The notes under the pieces: generated by a model
The model's input: the letters and a program-made list of their open reading frames with translations, nothing else
Told to the model about the DNA's origin: nothing
The model's database searches: none
Translations under genes and position numbers: made by a program
Shown here: in pieces, positions 53,877 through 63,245 of the stretch
How the letters are laid out: the number at the start of each line of letters is the position of its first letter
Numbering within the stretch: position 1 is the first letter of the stretch
Source: Gracilaria gracilis
Taxonomy: Eukaryota > Rhodophyta > Florideophyceae > Gracilariales > Gracilariaceae
Assembly: GCA_030374805.1 (NCBI GenBank)
Contig: JARGSG010000224.1
Location: forward strand, 1,054,001-1,118,000
Direction: 5' to 3'
DNA: 64,000 bases

Positions 53877-55028
53877 ATGTCCTCGTCCTTCCACCAAGCG
53901 CCTAAGCTCTCGCGAGAGCTCACGCTCACCCGCGACGCCTCGCTCTCCGCCAAACCCTTCACCCCGCCCCCGCTCGCCTCCACGCAGTCGCCGCCGTCGC
54001 CACCGCCCTTCCCGGACGCGCCGCTTGACCCATCGCCCGCCGCTCCATCTCCCGCCGCTCCATCTCCGCCCGCTGCGTCGCCACCGCCGCCACCGCCGCC
54101 ACCGCCGCCACCGCCGGGCAGAGACGCGCCCAAGGAGATACCGTTGCCGCCAAAGTTTCCATCCATCCACGACGAGCCGGCGTGGACCACCGCCGCCACC
54201 AGTCCGCAGTCCGCCCACACGACGCTCTCCGCCCCGCTCAGCAATGCGTCGCCGCAGGTCTCCACCCCGCCGACCGCTTCTGACGCTTCGCCGTCGCAGC
54301 CCGTGCACGTCGTGTCTTGGAACCCCGCCAGCTCGGATAACCTATCCGCGTCGCTTTCGCAGCCGCCCGTCTCACCTGAGCACGCCGTCAACGAACAGCA
54401 GCACACGGGGCTGCTCGCCACCATTGTGGCTATTTTCAAGCGCCCCAAACCGCCTGCGGTTGACAGTGCGCCGCCCGCTTCACCGACAAAGCCTCCGTTG
54501 CAAAAGGTGAAGGATATGGTGGGCAAGCTTCCGGACCCCACGCTCATCTTTGTGTTGCACGCCTCCGTCATCTTGTTGCTTCACACCTTTGTGCCGCACG
54601 TGTTACGCTCGTGGCCGGCGCGCATTGTCATTCCGCTCGTATTGGTGCCCACTGTGGCCGCCACCGCGCTCTGGAGACGTACCATTGTCAATGCCGAACC
54701 TGGTACAAGTGTGTTGTCGCTTGTCAAGCCCATCCCCAATGCTGGCAAGGTGGTCAGTATGGGGGAAACTCTACGCGCGCGCGAGGCTGCTTTCTTTGCT
54801 GCCGAGGACAATGTCAAGGAGAGGCAGATGCGCTTGGAGATGTTGAAAAAGGGATCGAGTCTGGTTTACCCCCTCAGGAATCGATCACCACTCTTCTGGA
54901 GAGCGATCAGAGAGCACAGGATGATTCTTCTTAACGAACGCCCCCACTTTTTTAAATCTTCATCTGTGCGCATACTTTTGTTTTTGCTGCGTCGAGTTCA
55001 TGAACGTACTATTCTGTTCCGCACTTGA
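53877..55028 (+). CDS. proline-rich membrane protein with a likely -1 frameshift near its 3' end
   Basis: The ATG at 53877 sits in a strong context (GCCACCATGT). About 190 residues of Pro/Ser/Ala-rich sequence, including a run of 12 prolines, precede a basic segment. Two adjacent hydrophobic stretches follow (PTLIFVLHASVILLLHTFVP and ARIVIPLVLVPTVAATALWR), then an amphipathic helix (RAREAAFFAAEDNVKERQMR). In the main frame the end is Arg-rich and unconvincing. From the run GAAAAAGGG at about 54844, the -1 frame instead gives IESGLPPQESITTLLESDQR, then AQDDSS and a TAA at 54934, which looks like a genuine C-terminus. So there may be a one-base indel, an assembly slip in the A run, or programmed -1 shifting. 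A membrane-anchored host protein is likely; function unknown. Confidence 0.6.
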   Translation: MSSSFHQAPKLSRELTLTRDASLSAKPFTPPPLASTQSPPSPPPFPDAPLDPSPAAPSPAAPSPPAASPPPPPPPPPPPPGRDAPKEIPLPPKFPSIHDEPAWTTAATSPQSAHTTLSAPLSNASPQVSTPPTASDASPSQPVHVVSWNPASSDNLSASLSQPPVSPEHAVNEQQHTGLLATIVAIFKRPKPPAVDSAPPASPTKPPLQKVKDMVGKLPDPTLIFVLHASVILLLHTFVPHVLRSWPARIVIPLVLVPTVAATALWRRTIVNAEPGTSVLSLVKPIPNAGKVVSMGETLRAREAAFFAAEDNVKERQMRLEMLKKGSSLVYPLRNRSPLFWRAIREHRMILLNERPHFFKSSSVRILLFLLRRVHERTILFRT

Positions 55029-55772
55029 CGGGTCTTTCCCTCTGTGAATTGCAGGAAGCCGCTGGAATGGCCCTACGACTTGTTTAGCTGCCGTTGCTTG
55101 TAGTGGAACCCTTGGTTCATGTTGGTGGTGCATGAGCGGCTCATTTTTGATCATGTGTTGAATAAATCAAGGCATCCATAGCTGTTCGTCATGTCCATTC
55201 CAAGCGCATTCAGTACTGATGGACTTGTGGCCTTTCCCGTACGCAGTGGTTTTGGAGATTAACAGCTTGTCATCACCAGCCAATGAGTTTATCAACCACG
55301 TTGCGGCGGTGCTTGAGTATTAGCCTTTTATTCTTCGACCCTTCACAGAGACGCGCATGCAGACTGAGTGTGTTAGTGGATCGTGGCGTGAGTTGTCCAG
55401 TATTCCACACTCTTCATGTAAGCGTCACGGTTGATTGGAACACGGCTTCCTCCTTGCGAAATGAGTTCATTTCTCATCATTGTGATGGGGTTCCTTGTTG
55501 GGTAAAGTACTTTATGGTAATTGCAAGGAGTTAGTGAATTCATCGCATGTATAACCTTATCAGCGCTTTACAATGGTTCTGACGATGAGGAATCTTACAT
55601 TGGGATCTCGTAAGGCTCCGCCTGGCCCTTCACACTTATGAGATGCCAGGGAGCATCGCCCAGAGTCTCAGTCTTCCCCATCGCTTCATTTTCCTTGTGT
55701 ATTTGTTCCCCACTATACACTGCTTAAACACAAATGCATTTGTATTATCGATTCGTGGTTAGAATGGAGCCA
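55029..55772. other. no recognisable gene
   Basis: 3' flank of the preceding gene. AATAAA occurs at about 55160 and could be its polyadenylation signal. Short frames only. Confidence 0.45.
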
Positions 55773-56228
55773 TCAAGATGAACTTGGATTGCGCACCAAC
55801 AACGTACAAATGAGGTCGAGAAACTTGGAAACTGGCGGTGAAACTTTTTCGCCAGGAAAGTATCGAACAAGCACCGGCAGCTCTCTTTCGTTGCGAGCCT
55901 CATACGCTGTGTTCAACAAATGTTCGTTTTGCTCAGTTATCTCCATTGCTCCATCGCGTATTGTGTCGTCGAAATTGGGCATGAATATATGCTTGCAGAA
56001 CGGGGCGTAGCCATCAACAAGAACAGGCCGGTCGTTGCATTCGTCCTGCATGGCCTTTCTTTGCTCATAAAAAGCAAGAACTTTGTCCATAAACTGCTCT
56101 TTTGGTAGTGGGATCTTGGTGCCTCCATACTTGGGATCGTCAAATTGACGGTACGCGAATGAATCTAAGCAAATTTCGGGCATGATGCGCGGAATTGAGC
56201 ACGAGATTCTTCTTGAGGCTAGTAGCAT
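55773..56228 (-). pseudogene. DUF3228-family protein, truncated
   Basis: The minus frame reads ICLDSFAYRQFDDPKYGGTK, EQFMDKVLAFYEQRKAMQDE, VDGYAPFCKHIFMPNFDDTI, EITEQNEHLLNTAYEARNER and ELPVLVRYFPGEKVSPPVSK, then FLDLI. This matches the conserved core of DUF3228 proteins (YAPFCKH, YEARxExELPVLVRxFP) as I remember it. After FLDLI the frame becomes unrelated, so the C-terminus is lost or shifted. Upstream the N-terminal residues are not typical either. A decayed partial copy; the family function is unknown. Confidence 0.55.
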
Positions 56229-56283
56229 TAACTGCGTGTTTTGCGCTCGGTTTTGCGCCCGGAATCTGCGAAAATAAATACGA

Positions 56284-56706
56284 GTGGGAGTTCTTGGTCG
56301 GCGCCTTCGTTCTGGGGGCGACCAAACTCTATCTGCACTGCTGTTGATCTACCTTCGAGGAAGGCAGATGATGACGTGTTCAAACTTTGAAGTTGAATTT
56401 AAAAATTGCTCTCATATTTGGAGGAAATTTGGTTGTGTCAAGTTGGCGTGCGCCCAGAACGGGTCAAACATCGCACCAGCTCCTCCACATGGGCATGTTC
56501 CACGTAAGGCAAAGATTGGTCATGCGCAACAGCACCGCGCTGCTTGCCGCAACAAGCATCGTCTAGCGCTTTGCAGCTGTATCGCTTACCGCAAGTGTGG
56601 CACGGTGGACTCGGAGCAAATCATCCGAGTTGGTGTTGTAGCGTTTTACTGGCAGCGAGAAGAAGCGACGGCAGCGCGCAGCCAAAATTTGAATGATTTT
56701 TGCTAG
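56284..56706 (+). CDS. uncertain 140-codon ORF
   Basis: Cys/His-containing but without a clear pattern (CAQNGSNIAPAPPHGHVPRK, then CRNKHRLALCSCIAYRKCGT). It has no domain and no support beyond being open; listed for completeness. Confidence 0.2.
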   Translation: MGVLGRRLRSGGDQTLSALLLIYLRGRQMMTCSNFEVEFKNCSHIWRKFGCVKLACAQNGSNIAPAPPHGHVPRKAKIGHAQQHRAACRNKHRLALCSCIAYRKCGTVDSEQIIRVGVVAFYWQREEATAARSQNLNDFC

Positions 56707-56821
56707 TAGGCTCCTACTGAAGCAATCTGTGTTGTACGCACAACTGTGAGCGCGAAGGCTACTTTGCTGATGAATAAGTTGAGTAGCGCTCGATCTGGCA
56801 AAAAGTTGGCCAGCTTAAGCT

Positions 56822-57454
56822 ATGTGGTCCAAAACGATGGGCAACGCGTCAGCGTTTGTGGCAGTGGTTGTGCCGTTGGTTGTAACTGGCGTGTACTATG
56901 GGGCGATCCGCTCCCATAATGTGGAGCTGTCCTTTGATCAACTTTCGGCGTTTGAGAGGCAAGTGGCAACGGTTGGAAACCGATCTATCTACTTTGGCGA
57001 CGCGATTCGGGCCGACGACATGCTACACACGCTGGAGGGACACGAATGGGCCAAAGTAGCTTCCAAGGTAGACTACGTTGCGTTTGTGTACGACGATGAG
57101 TATCGGGTGATGAGCGAGGGCTGGCTACAGCAAGTAGACAAGCTACTCAAGCAAAGCAAGGTGCAAGGGTACGGCATGGTGCTGTTCTCGTGCGGGTGCG
57201 TGGTTCCAAACGTGGTTATCATGGAAACGGATATGCGCTTTGACGGGCACGAATGCCTGGTGCTGCCCGGCTTTGTGATGAGCCACGAGTATGTGTATTT
57301 CAGGGATGTGGCGGTGCCGAATGGACGCTGTCGCAACCGAGATGCGGTGTTCAAGAGCAATTGGTACGAGCAAAGCGGATGGAAGGTGGGCGAAGCGCGA
57401 CGCAAGCACGAGCAACTGCGAATAAAGATGAGCATCATGCAGCACGGCGAGTAG
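56822..57454 (+). CDS. small type II membrane protein, unknown
   Basis: An intact 210-codon ORF from ATG. An N-terminal hydrophobic anchor (NASAFVAVVVPLVVTGVYYG) is followed by a globular domain: FDQLSAFERQVATVGNRSIY, VDYVAFVYDDEYRVMSEGWL, GYGMVLFSCGCVVPNVVIME, CLVLPGFVMSHEYVYFRDVA and NRDAVFKSNWYEQSGWKVGE. The size and anchor suit a Golgi or secretory luminal enzyme, and the VYDDE and FKSNWYEQ elements vaguely recall glycosyltransferase folds, but I cannot name a family. Codon usage and lack of stops suggest a live gene. A decayed glycosyltransferase lies about 2 kb downstream on the opposite strand. Confidence 0.55.
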   Translation: MWSKTMGNASAFVAVVVPLVVTGVYYGAIRSHNVELSFDQLSAFERQVATVGNRSIYFGDAIRADDMLHTLEGHEWAKVASKVDYVAFVYDDEYRVMSEGWLQQVDKLLKQSKVQGYGMVLFSCGCVVPNVVIMETDMRFDGHECLVLPGFVMSHEYVYFRDVAVPNGRCRNRDAVFKSNWYEQSGWKVGEARRKHEQLRIKMSIMQHGE

Positions 57455-59301
57455 CGGTATCTACGCGGCGTATCGCAACTGAGCGGAGACGGAGAGCCAC
57501 AGAGCAACCGAAGAAGCAACAGACGCCGGCCGCCGAGAGATTGCGCCGAGAGCGGCCCAAGGCAGAAGGGCTGAAGGGGCGCGCGCGGAATAACGGAGCG
57601 CTATCTTTTCTTTCAAACATTTGAACAACACAGCCGAAGGTTACAGTAGATAAGATATCTACATTCGTATGATGATGGCAGTGGCTTGCAGCGCCGCCAG
57701 CCGTGTGTGTGCGCACGGCGCGTGCATCGCACCGCAGCTTCTCGCCGCCGGCCCGTGCCGCCGAAAGGGCGCGACGCGGCGAGGCGCGGCGCGACGCCAC
57801 TCGCAGTGTGTGTCTGTCTTGTCTCCTGCGGGATGTGTGTAGGGTTATGTCGAGTGCCCTGTGTGCCTGTGGGAGCGTTGGCCGGGGCAGGTGTGGTTAT
57901 GTGTGGTGTCGCTGCGTACTGTGTCCCCACACGCAACGTGTGGCTGTGAGGGCTGCTGCGTGTCCAGTGCCGCGCTGTGCGTGCGTAGAAAATGCATCGA
58001 ATTTTGAATCGGGTGGCTGCGCGCCGGAGCTGCTCGTGTGCCGCTGCACGGCAGTTGCGAGCATATTCGCGAGTATACAGCGCGATGCGCAGGGCAGTGA
58101 TTGGCTGGCACCGTCCGATATGGCCCGTTACGCGGCACTAGTTGGCTGACAGTCGGCAATCCGCCGCCTTGTGGTGCGCACGTTGTTGCCGCGCTGTGCG
58201 GCATTGCTGGCAGTGCTTGCTGCTCGATCTGGCTCGATTGATCACGTCTGCGGGCGTTGTGATTGGGGCACGCGTCTGTGCATTCCACCTCCGCTCGCAG
58301 GTGCATGATCTGTCTGCCGTCGTCGGTACGCGTGGGCGCCAGGGTGGCGCAGGCGCGGTGTGTGCACCCAGGCGCACCGTACGCTGCCGTATGGCGCTTG
58401 CAGCGCCGCGCAGCAATCTCCGCGGCATCGTCGCTCGCTGCCTGGGCTGTGCGGGTCTGTGCGTCTCCCGTGGGTCTGTTAGGCTCCTTGTTAGGCGCGT
58501 TATCGCCTCTCGCGTGCTGTGCTCGTTCGTTCGTGTCTTCTCTGGGCTGGCGGTTGCGCGTGGCGGCGGTGGGCTCTTGTAGTCTTCAGGCTTGTCCATT
58601 GGTGTTGGGTGGGGGTTGGTGTCCCTTCTCGCCGATGTGCAGCCTTTCCGAGGGACCATCAGTGTCCTCCGGAGGACTGCGTCTCTCCTGGTTCAGCAGG
58701 CGTCCTGTGCCGCCCTGTGCGGCGTTCGCCGATGCTTCTTCGTCCTGTGGCTGCATGGGGTAGTCTTCTGTGCCCCGTGGCGGTGCGTGGCTAGCGCGCG
58801 CGGCGCGCATGCTCTTTCTGGTTCGCCTCATAGGCTGGCAGCCGCGAAGCGGTGTTTCTGCGCTTCAGGGGTGTAGTCAGCGCAGTGGGCGTCACTGTGC
58901 GCGCGCTACCGGTTGGTGTGCCTGAGCCTCGACGCTTGCGTTTGCGTTGCACTAGCGTGAACCCGTCATCCTGCTCGGCGGTGTCAGAGCCTCCGGCACT
59001 GTCCGTGTCCGTGCCGACGCCGCTGTCGCTTCTCTCACTGTGTGTATCTTGCGACTGTTCCCCTGCCGCACCTGGTACGTATGTGGGGTCCTTTGACGAG
59101 CCTTCTGGGCTTGCTGGTGCAACATTCGCACGGTGTTGCAGAGGCGAAGAAAGGAACGGGATCAACAGCTCGTGGAGCGCATCAATCACCGACATGTGCG
59201 GAAGATCCCAGCGGCGCACCCCATCCCGCTGTGGACTGCGACGCTGACGGACACGCAGAGGAGGATGGGACTACACTGGTATATCAATCGATCTTGATTT
59301 C
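57455..59301. other. GC-rich stretch without a confident gene
   Basis: Many long overlapping frames occur on both strands because of composition. The most coding-like is on minus at 59219-58791 (HMSVIDALHELLIPFLSSPL, then DDGFTLVQRKRKRRGSGTPT). DDGF-basic phrases occur in ORF1 proteins of some non-LTR elements, but there is no reverse transcriptase nearby. I leave it unassigned. Confidence 0.4.
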
Positions 59302-60227
59302 TCAGCAGTAACTGCCGCAGGTTCTTATTGATACTGCGTCGGTGTCTATTGGTTGCTGAAGACAAACAAGGTCATCTTCGCTTCCAGAGGCAGACCACAT
59401 ACCCTTTACGATGAATCTGGCTTTGTTCTTCTTCGCCTTGACAAAATTGTTGTGCAAGACAACTAAATCATTGCTGTCACACATATGCCGAAGCTGTTGT
59501 CTCGAGTAGTGAAAAACGTTTATATCCGAATATAACTGGGCTCCAGATGGGAACTTTGAAGCGAGAAGAAGGCGAATTTCGGCGCATCGGCTTTGACAAC
59601 GATATGAAACTTCTCCGTACGACTCCATGATCTTGCTCCCTCCGTATTCGGGGTCGCAGAAGATTTTGTTGAAAACAACTTGGTCATGGTGACCGATGTG
59701 TATGTTTTGCATAATAGCGCGAAAGAGGGCTACAGTGCTTTCATTGGATCGCACCATGTAGAAGCTGGAATTATGAGTGCGATAGTTGGCTTCTGGTTGG
59801 ATGAGCACATCGGCATTCTGATAGTGAGGCCAACGCGCAATAGTTTGTTGTAGATAGCGCGCAGGATCTGAGCACCAATAGATATCGGCTTCAGATAACA
59901 AGACGTCAAGTCCAGAAAGCAACGCGGAGAGCACGGCCTAGAGTTTGTTCTTGGTGATCTCGTTGCGAGCGAGCAGACAACCGGTGCATATGTGAGATTA
60001 AGATTATCCAGGTTGCACTTGAAGTTTTGCCGAAAGTGACGGTACATCCAATTAGAGGCGGTGACGACGACGAGCGACGACGACGCCGGATTGGACGACG
60101 CCCATTGCACGGAGCAGCGGCGCACGAATAGCGCGAGCGCGAAGGAGAAGATGAGCAGCGGCAACGCCAGCGACGGCGACGCGCGACGCGGGTGACGCTT
60201 GCACTGGGAGCCCGCTCGCAACGTCAT
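59302..60227 (-). pseudogene. nucleotide-diphospho-sugar transferase (DUF271/GT77-like) pseudogene
   Basis: The N-terminal signal anchor (SLALPLLIFSFALALFVRRC) and stem are in one frame (ATG 60227). After a one-base shift near 59975 the sequence continues LLARNEITKNKL, TAG at 59941-59939, and AVLSALLSGLDVLLSEADIY, then NADVLIQPE, NSSFYMVRSNESTVALFRAI and HHDQVVFNKIFCDPEYGG. The EAD of LLSEADIYW stands where the family has its metal-binding DxD. These are Golgi retaining glycosyltransferases that build wall or extracellular glycans. One stop plus one frameshift in an otherwise well-preserved gene indicate recent decay. Confidence 0.75.
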
Positions 60228-60850
60228 GTAGGAGCACAGGCAGCGCGCCAGCGGGAGCGCACGGCGAACGATCCGCGCGTGGCAAGAACATGCTGCGCAA
60301 TAGCGGGCAGCGAAACAAGGCCGCTCATGACGGGCCGGACGTCATGGACGTGTATGTCGAGCGCAATGAAGAAAGACGGCGGGGCGCGTGAATGGGTGGC
60401 GAAGTGGCGCACGGCTCAGGGCGCGGAAGGGGCATCCTTTACACTGTCTATGGGCGGTCGAAAACTTGAATAAAGCGGCTCTCTTCGACAAAACTTACAG
60501 GAGCGGCGCGCGGCTACCGGGGGCAACGGCGGTAACGGCGGCTAAACGGTTACCGGCGCGGTTGTACGGCGCGGAACGCTACCCGGTGAGCAGCGCGGCA
60601 TCACGCCGCAGCGCGGGGGTGCCAGTCGCGACTGGCGCGTGCAGCCGTGTGCTACAAAGCGCGCGGCGCGTGGCGGGCAAGCGCCTGATCCACCCGGAGT
60701 CTCGCGCGTCTGCTGCGTTCATCCGCTTCCGTCGCCTGCGTGCGCTTGATGGTGCTCACTCACTCGCTCGCTCGCTCGCCTGCTCCCTCTTGCTCTCTCT
60801 TCCTGCCTTCCTGTCTCTCTGTCTCTCCGTCTACGGGTTCTGCAGCTACG
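60228..60850. other. intergenic, between divergent pseudogenes
   Basis: GC-rich, with a pyrimidine-rich (CTCTCTCTG-like) stretch just before the E2 start codon at 60851. No gene. Confidence 0.45.
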
Positions 60851-61304
60851 ATGGCAGGTACCGCTCAGGTTACAAAGCGCCTACAGTCCGATTTGACGAC
60901 GCTCATGATGTACCCGATTCCCCGCATCTCCGCCTTTCGCTGATAATATGTTGCAGAAGATGGGAATCATCTACCCGGAAAAATCCAGCGTTTACGCCGG
61001 AATGCAGTTCACGCTCGACTTGACTTTCCCAGCCGCTCACCCACATACCGCTCCAACCGTCAAGTTCGAAACGTCCATTTTTTACCCCAAAATCGATATG
61101 AGCGGGAACATCTGTCCGGAGATCGTCAACGAAAGGTGGAGTCCCACTTACACCGTTTCTACTCTATTGCTTTCCATCCAGGGTTTGTTGGACAACCCGA
61201 ATAATAACTCGCCGTTGAACAACCAGGCGGCACAGCTTTGGAATGACCGTGAGCAGTTCCTCAAGCTCGCTAAGAGAAGATACGCAAACCTGCCGCTGTG
61301 TTGA
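60851..61304 (+). pseudogene. UBE2C: ubiquitin-conjugating enzyme E2, UBE2C type, decayed
   Basis: From ATG 60851: MAGTAQVTKRLQSDLTTLMM, then PRISAF, the N-terminal helix of UBE2C-type E2s. One base is missing near 60940, and the sequence continues in another frame DNMLQKMGIIYPEKSSVYAG, MQFTLDLTFPAAHPHTAPTV, FYPKIDMSGNICPEIVNERW, LLLSIQGLLDNPNNNSPLNN and a final helix. The catalytic Cys (NICPEI) remains, but the HPN motif has become YPK. UBE2C works with the anaphase-promoting complex in mitotic exit. A frameshift and loss of HPN make this copy inactive. It ends in TGA at 61304, close to the usual length. Confidence 0.85.
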
Positions 61305-61732
61305 ACTCCTCGGTCGCTTTCTTTCCTTGCTCGCGTCTCAACCACTGTCTCTCCTTGTGTCATCATTTGTCCTTCTTCTTCAGTGTCATTGACGAGCCAC
61401 CTAACCATAATGTATTCCGTCTTCATCACCGCGTCGTATATACAGCTGTCTAGCATCAATAAACCGCCATAACCGTACGTTATACACTCCAACATCGTTG
61501 CACTGCACACCGTGTCATGCATCAATCACAGCGGTTCATTCTTTTGGATTTGGAGCGGCCACCACACGCACTAGTCGCTTTTCGTTGTGATGATATACAA
61601 GCACATCGAATAAGAGGTTTGGATGATCGCAAGCGCATGATCATGAAATAATGTACGATGGGTTATCGATAAGCGAATACGCATGTAACGTAGATAGATT
61701 CGTGTGGAACTGATAAAAGCTGGTGATTCTTT
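61305..61732. other. no recognisable gene
   Basis: 3' flank of the E2 pseudogene. AATAAA at about 61458 could be an old polyadenylation signal. Confidence 0.45.
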
Positions 61733-62372
61733 TTACAACCCATCGTTTTCATCGTTGCGCTCTCCATCTGCACCTTCATCCCCAACGACATGTCTGACAT
61801 TTCGTACCATGCTCTTCAAATCCTGTACTCCCGGCGACTGTCCATCTTCGAAAACGCTCTTTCCCATCTCCGACGCCTTTAATACAGCAGGGTCCAAAGG
61901 AATCTTGCCCAAGTAACGAACGTCCATTTCCTTACACATCTTGGAAGCGCCATCGCTGCTAGTGAAAAAGATGTTCGTACAGTGCGTACAATGCTTGCAT
62001 AGAAAGCCAGCCATGTTTTCCACAACTCCTAGAACGGGGTTGTCACTCTTTCTACAAAAGTTGATTTCCTTTCTTACATCGAGCAGCGACACTTCTTGAG
62101 GGGTGGTCACAATCACAGCGCCATCCACGTCGCTTTGCTTCATCATTTGAACCAAATAAAATATGCTCATCACTCGTGCCCCGCGAAGAATCAATGATGA
62201 GATAATCCAACACCCCCCAATCCTCGTTCCTCAAAAACTGCTTAATCAAGCCAGTCTTCCTCGGCCCCCTCCTAATAAAGGCATCATGATCCAGAATCCC
62301 GACGCATTTCTTATTCGCATGTACGAGTCTGATGGCATCATGAATGTGGTGCTTCAAGACATCTTCGACCAT
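61733..62372 (-). pseudogene. NBP35: NBP35/NUBP1-type Fe-S scaffold P-loop ATPase, truncated and frameshifted
   Basis: The first frame (62372-62160) gives [20 protein letters not shown], then [16 protein letters not shown], where the family has DTPPGTSDEH. A frameshift near 62165 leads to [80 protein letters not shown] and a short acidic tail. The C-terminal CxxC (CKHC), which binds the bridging cluster, is present. The N-terminal cluster ligands and the P-loop itself are not seen. NBP35 with CFD1 assembles cytosolic Fe-S clusters. A 5'-truncated pseudogene. Confidence 0.88.
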
Positions 62373-62400
62373 GAACTATCCGTTAGATCGTACCATCGAA

Positions 62401-62859
62401 TCAGTATATATTTAGAACCTGGCACAATGGGCACCCCACACAAATACAAAGACCTTTGTCGCCAATAAAGTAAACAATATAACTTTCTCCCATATGTTCC
62501 TGTTCTCGAGAACAATGCTGGCATCTCTCAATCCAATGTTTCGTGTCATCATACGAGCAACAAACGCAATGCTTCGTTTCTAGATCAAATATCTCGGTTA
62601 TGTCACAAGACACGAGAACCTGAGCTCGACAGTTTGTCGCGCGTAACGTTGAACTGACTTGAAATTGAAACATCTTATACATCTGTAAAATGCGCTGAGT
62701 TGCCATCCTGTCTGTTTCTAGATCGTTTCGCATTCTTTTTCGTATAGCGCGATACAATCCAGGACTTTGAGAAACGGTGTGCTCTGCATCTTCTTCTCGC
62801 GGGTTGGGTGATGATGAGGAAGAAGATAGGTTTGCTTGAGATAGTTTTGATCGCTTCAT
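62401..62859 (-). CDS. Cys-rich hypothetical protein
   Basis: 152 codons from ATG 62859. A Ser-rich start (KLSQANLSSSSSSPNPREED), then helical LYRAIRKRMRNDLETDRMAT and a Cys-rich end (TKHCVCCSYDDTKHWIERCQ, HCSREQEHMGESYIVYFIGD, LCICVGCPLC), with four CxxC/CxC pairs and His suggesting zinc binding. The family is not recognised. It ends about 30 bases before the NBP35 remnant on the same strand and could be an unrelated short gene or another fragment. Confidence 0.4.
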   Translation of the reverse strand: MKRSKLSQANLSSSSSSPNPREEDAEHTVSQSPGLYRAIRKRMRNDLETDRMATQRILQMYKMFQFQVSSTLRATNCRAQVLVSCDITEIFDLETKHCVCCSYDDTKHWIERCQHCSREQEHMGESYIVYFIGDKGLCICVGCPLCQVLNIY

Positions 62860-63122
62860 TCTTACTCACAAAAAGGGTTGAGAAGAAAGAAAAAGATGAG
62901 GGTGAAGAAATGCGAGCCTGTGAGTCAGATGAATCGAAAACCTTCTACTCAAAAGTTGTTTGTGATTACTATCCACAATATATCAAGCAAGTCATATGCA
63001 ACGTGTATGAACCTTTTACATGAACCTATTTCCAGCAAAGCGTCTCTCGAAAGACTTTGGGATCTTTAAACGTTCCGATCGGTTCTGTCTGAGTCGGAGT
63101 CTGCGTACTCAGGCCTCAAGTG
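62860..63122. other. no recognisable gene
   Basis: AT-leaning spacer with no motif. Confidence 0.4.
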
Positions 63123-63245
63123 CACCCAGTAACCGTAATTAGAGTGTGTAACGTAGGCCACATTATCAATGGTACCACACTAATAAGAATTCAAATGCAA
63201 ATATCGTGGCCCACGGGGTCATAATCTAACATTATTTATTGGTTA
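63123..63245 (+). mobile_element. truncated relative of the pogo-like element
   Basis: Begins CACCCAGTAACCGTAATTAG, the same terminus as the element at 33.9 kb. It continues with matching subterminal blocks (GCCACATTATCAATGGTACC, ACACTAATAAGAATTCAAAT) but lacks about 50 bases of the larger copy and shows no right TIR. It is a one-ended relic or a diverged non-autonomous derivative. Confidence 0.85.

Noticed and set aside
58791..59219. Non-LTR retrotransposon ORF1
   Set aside because: Only a DDGF-basic phrase supports it; no zinc knuckles and no reverse transcriptase within reach.
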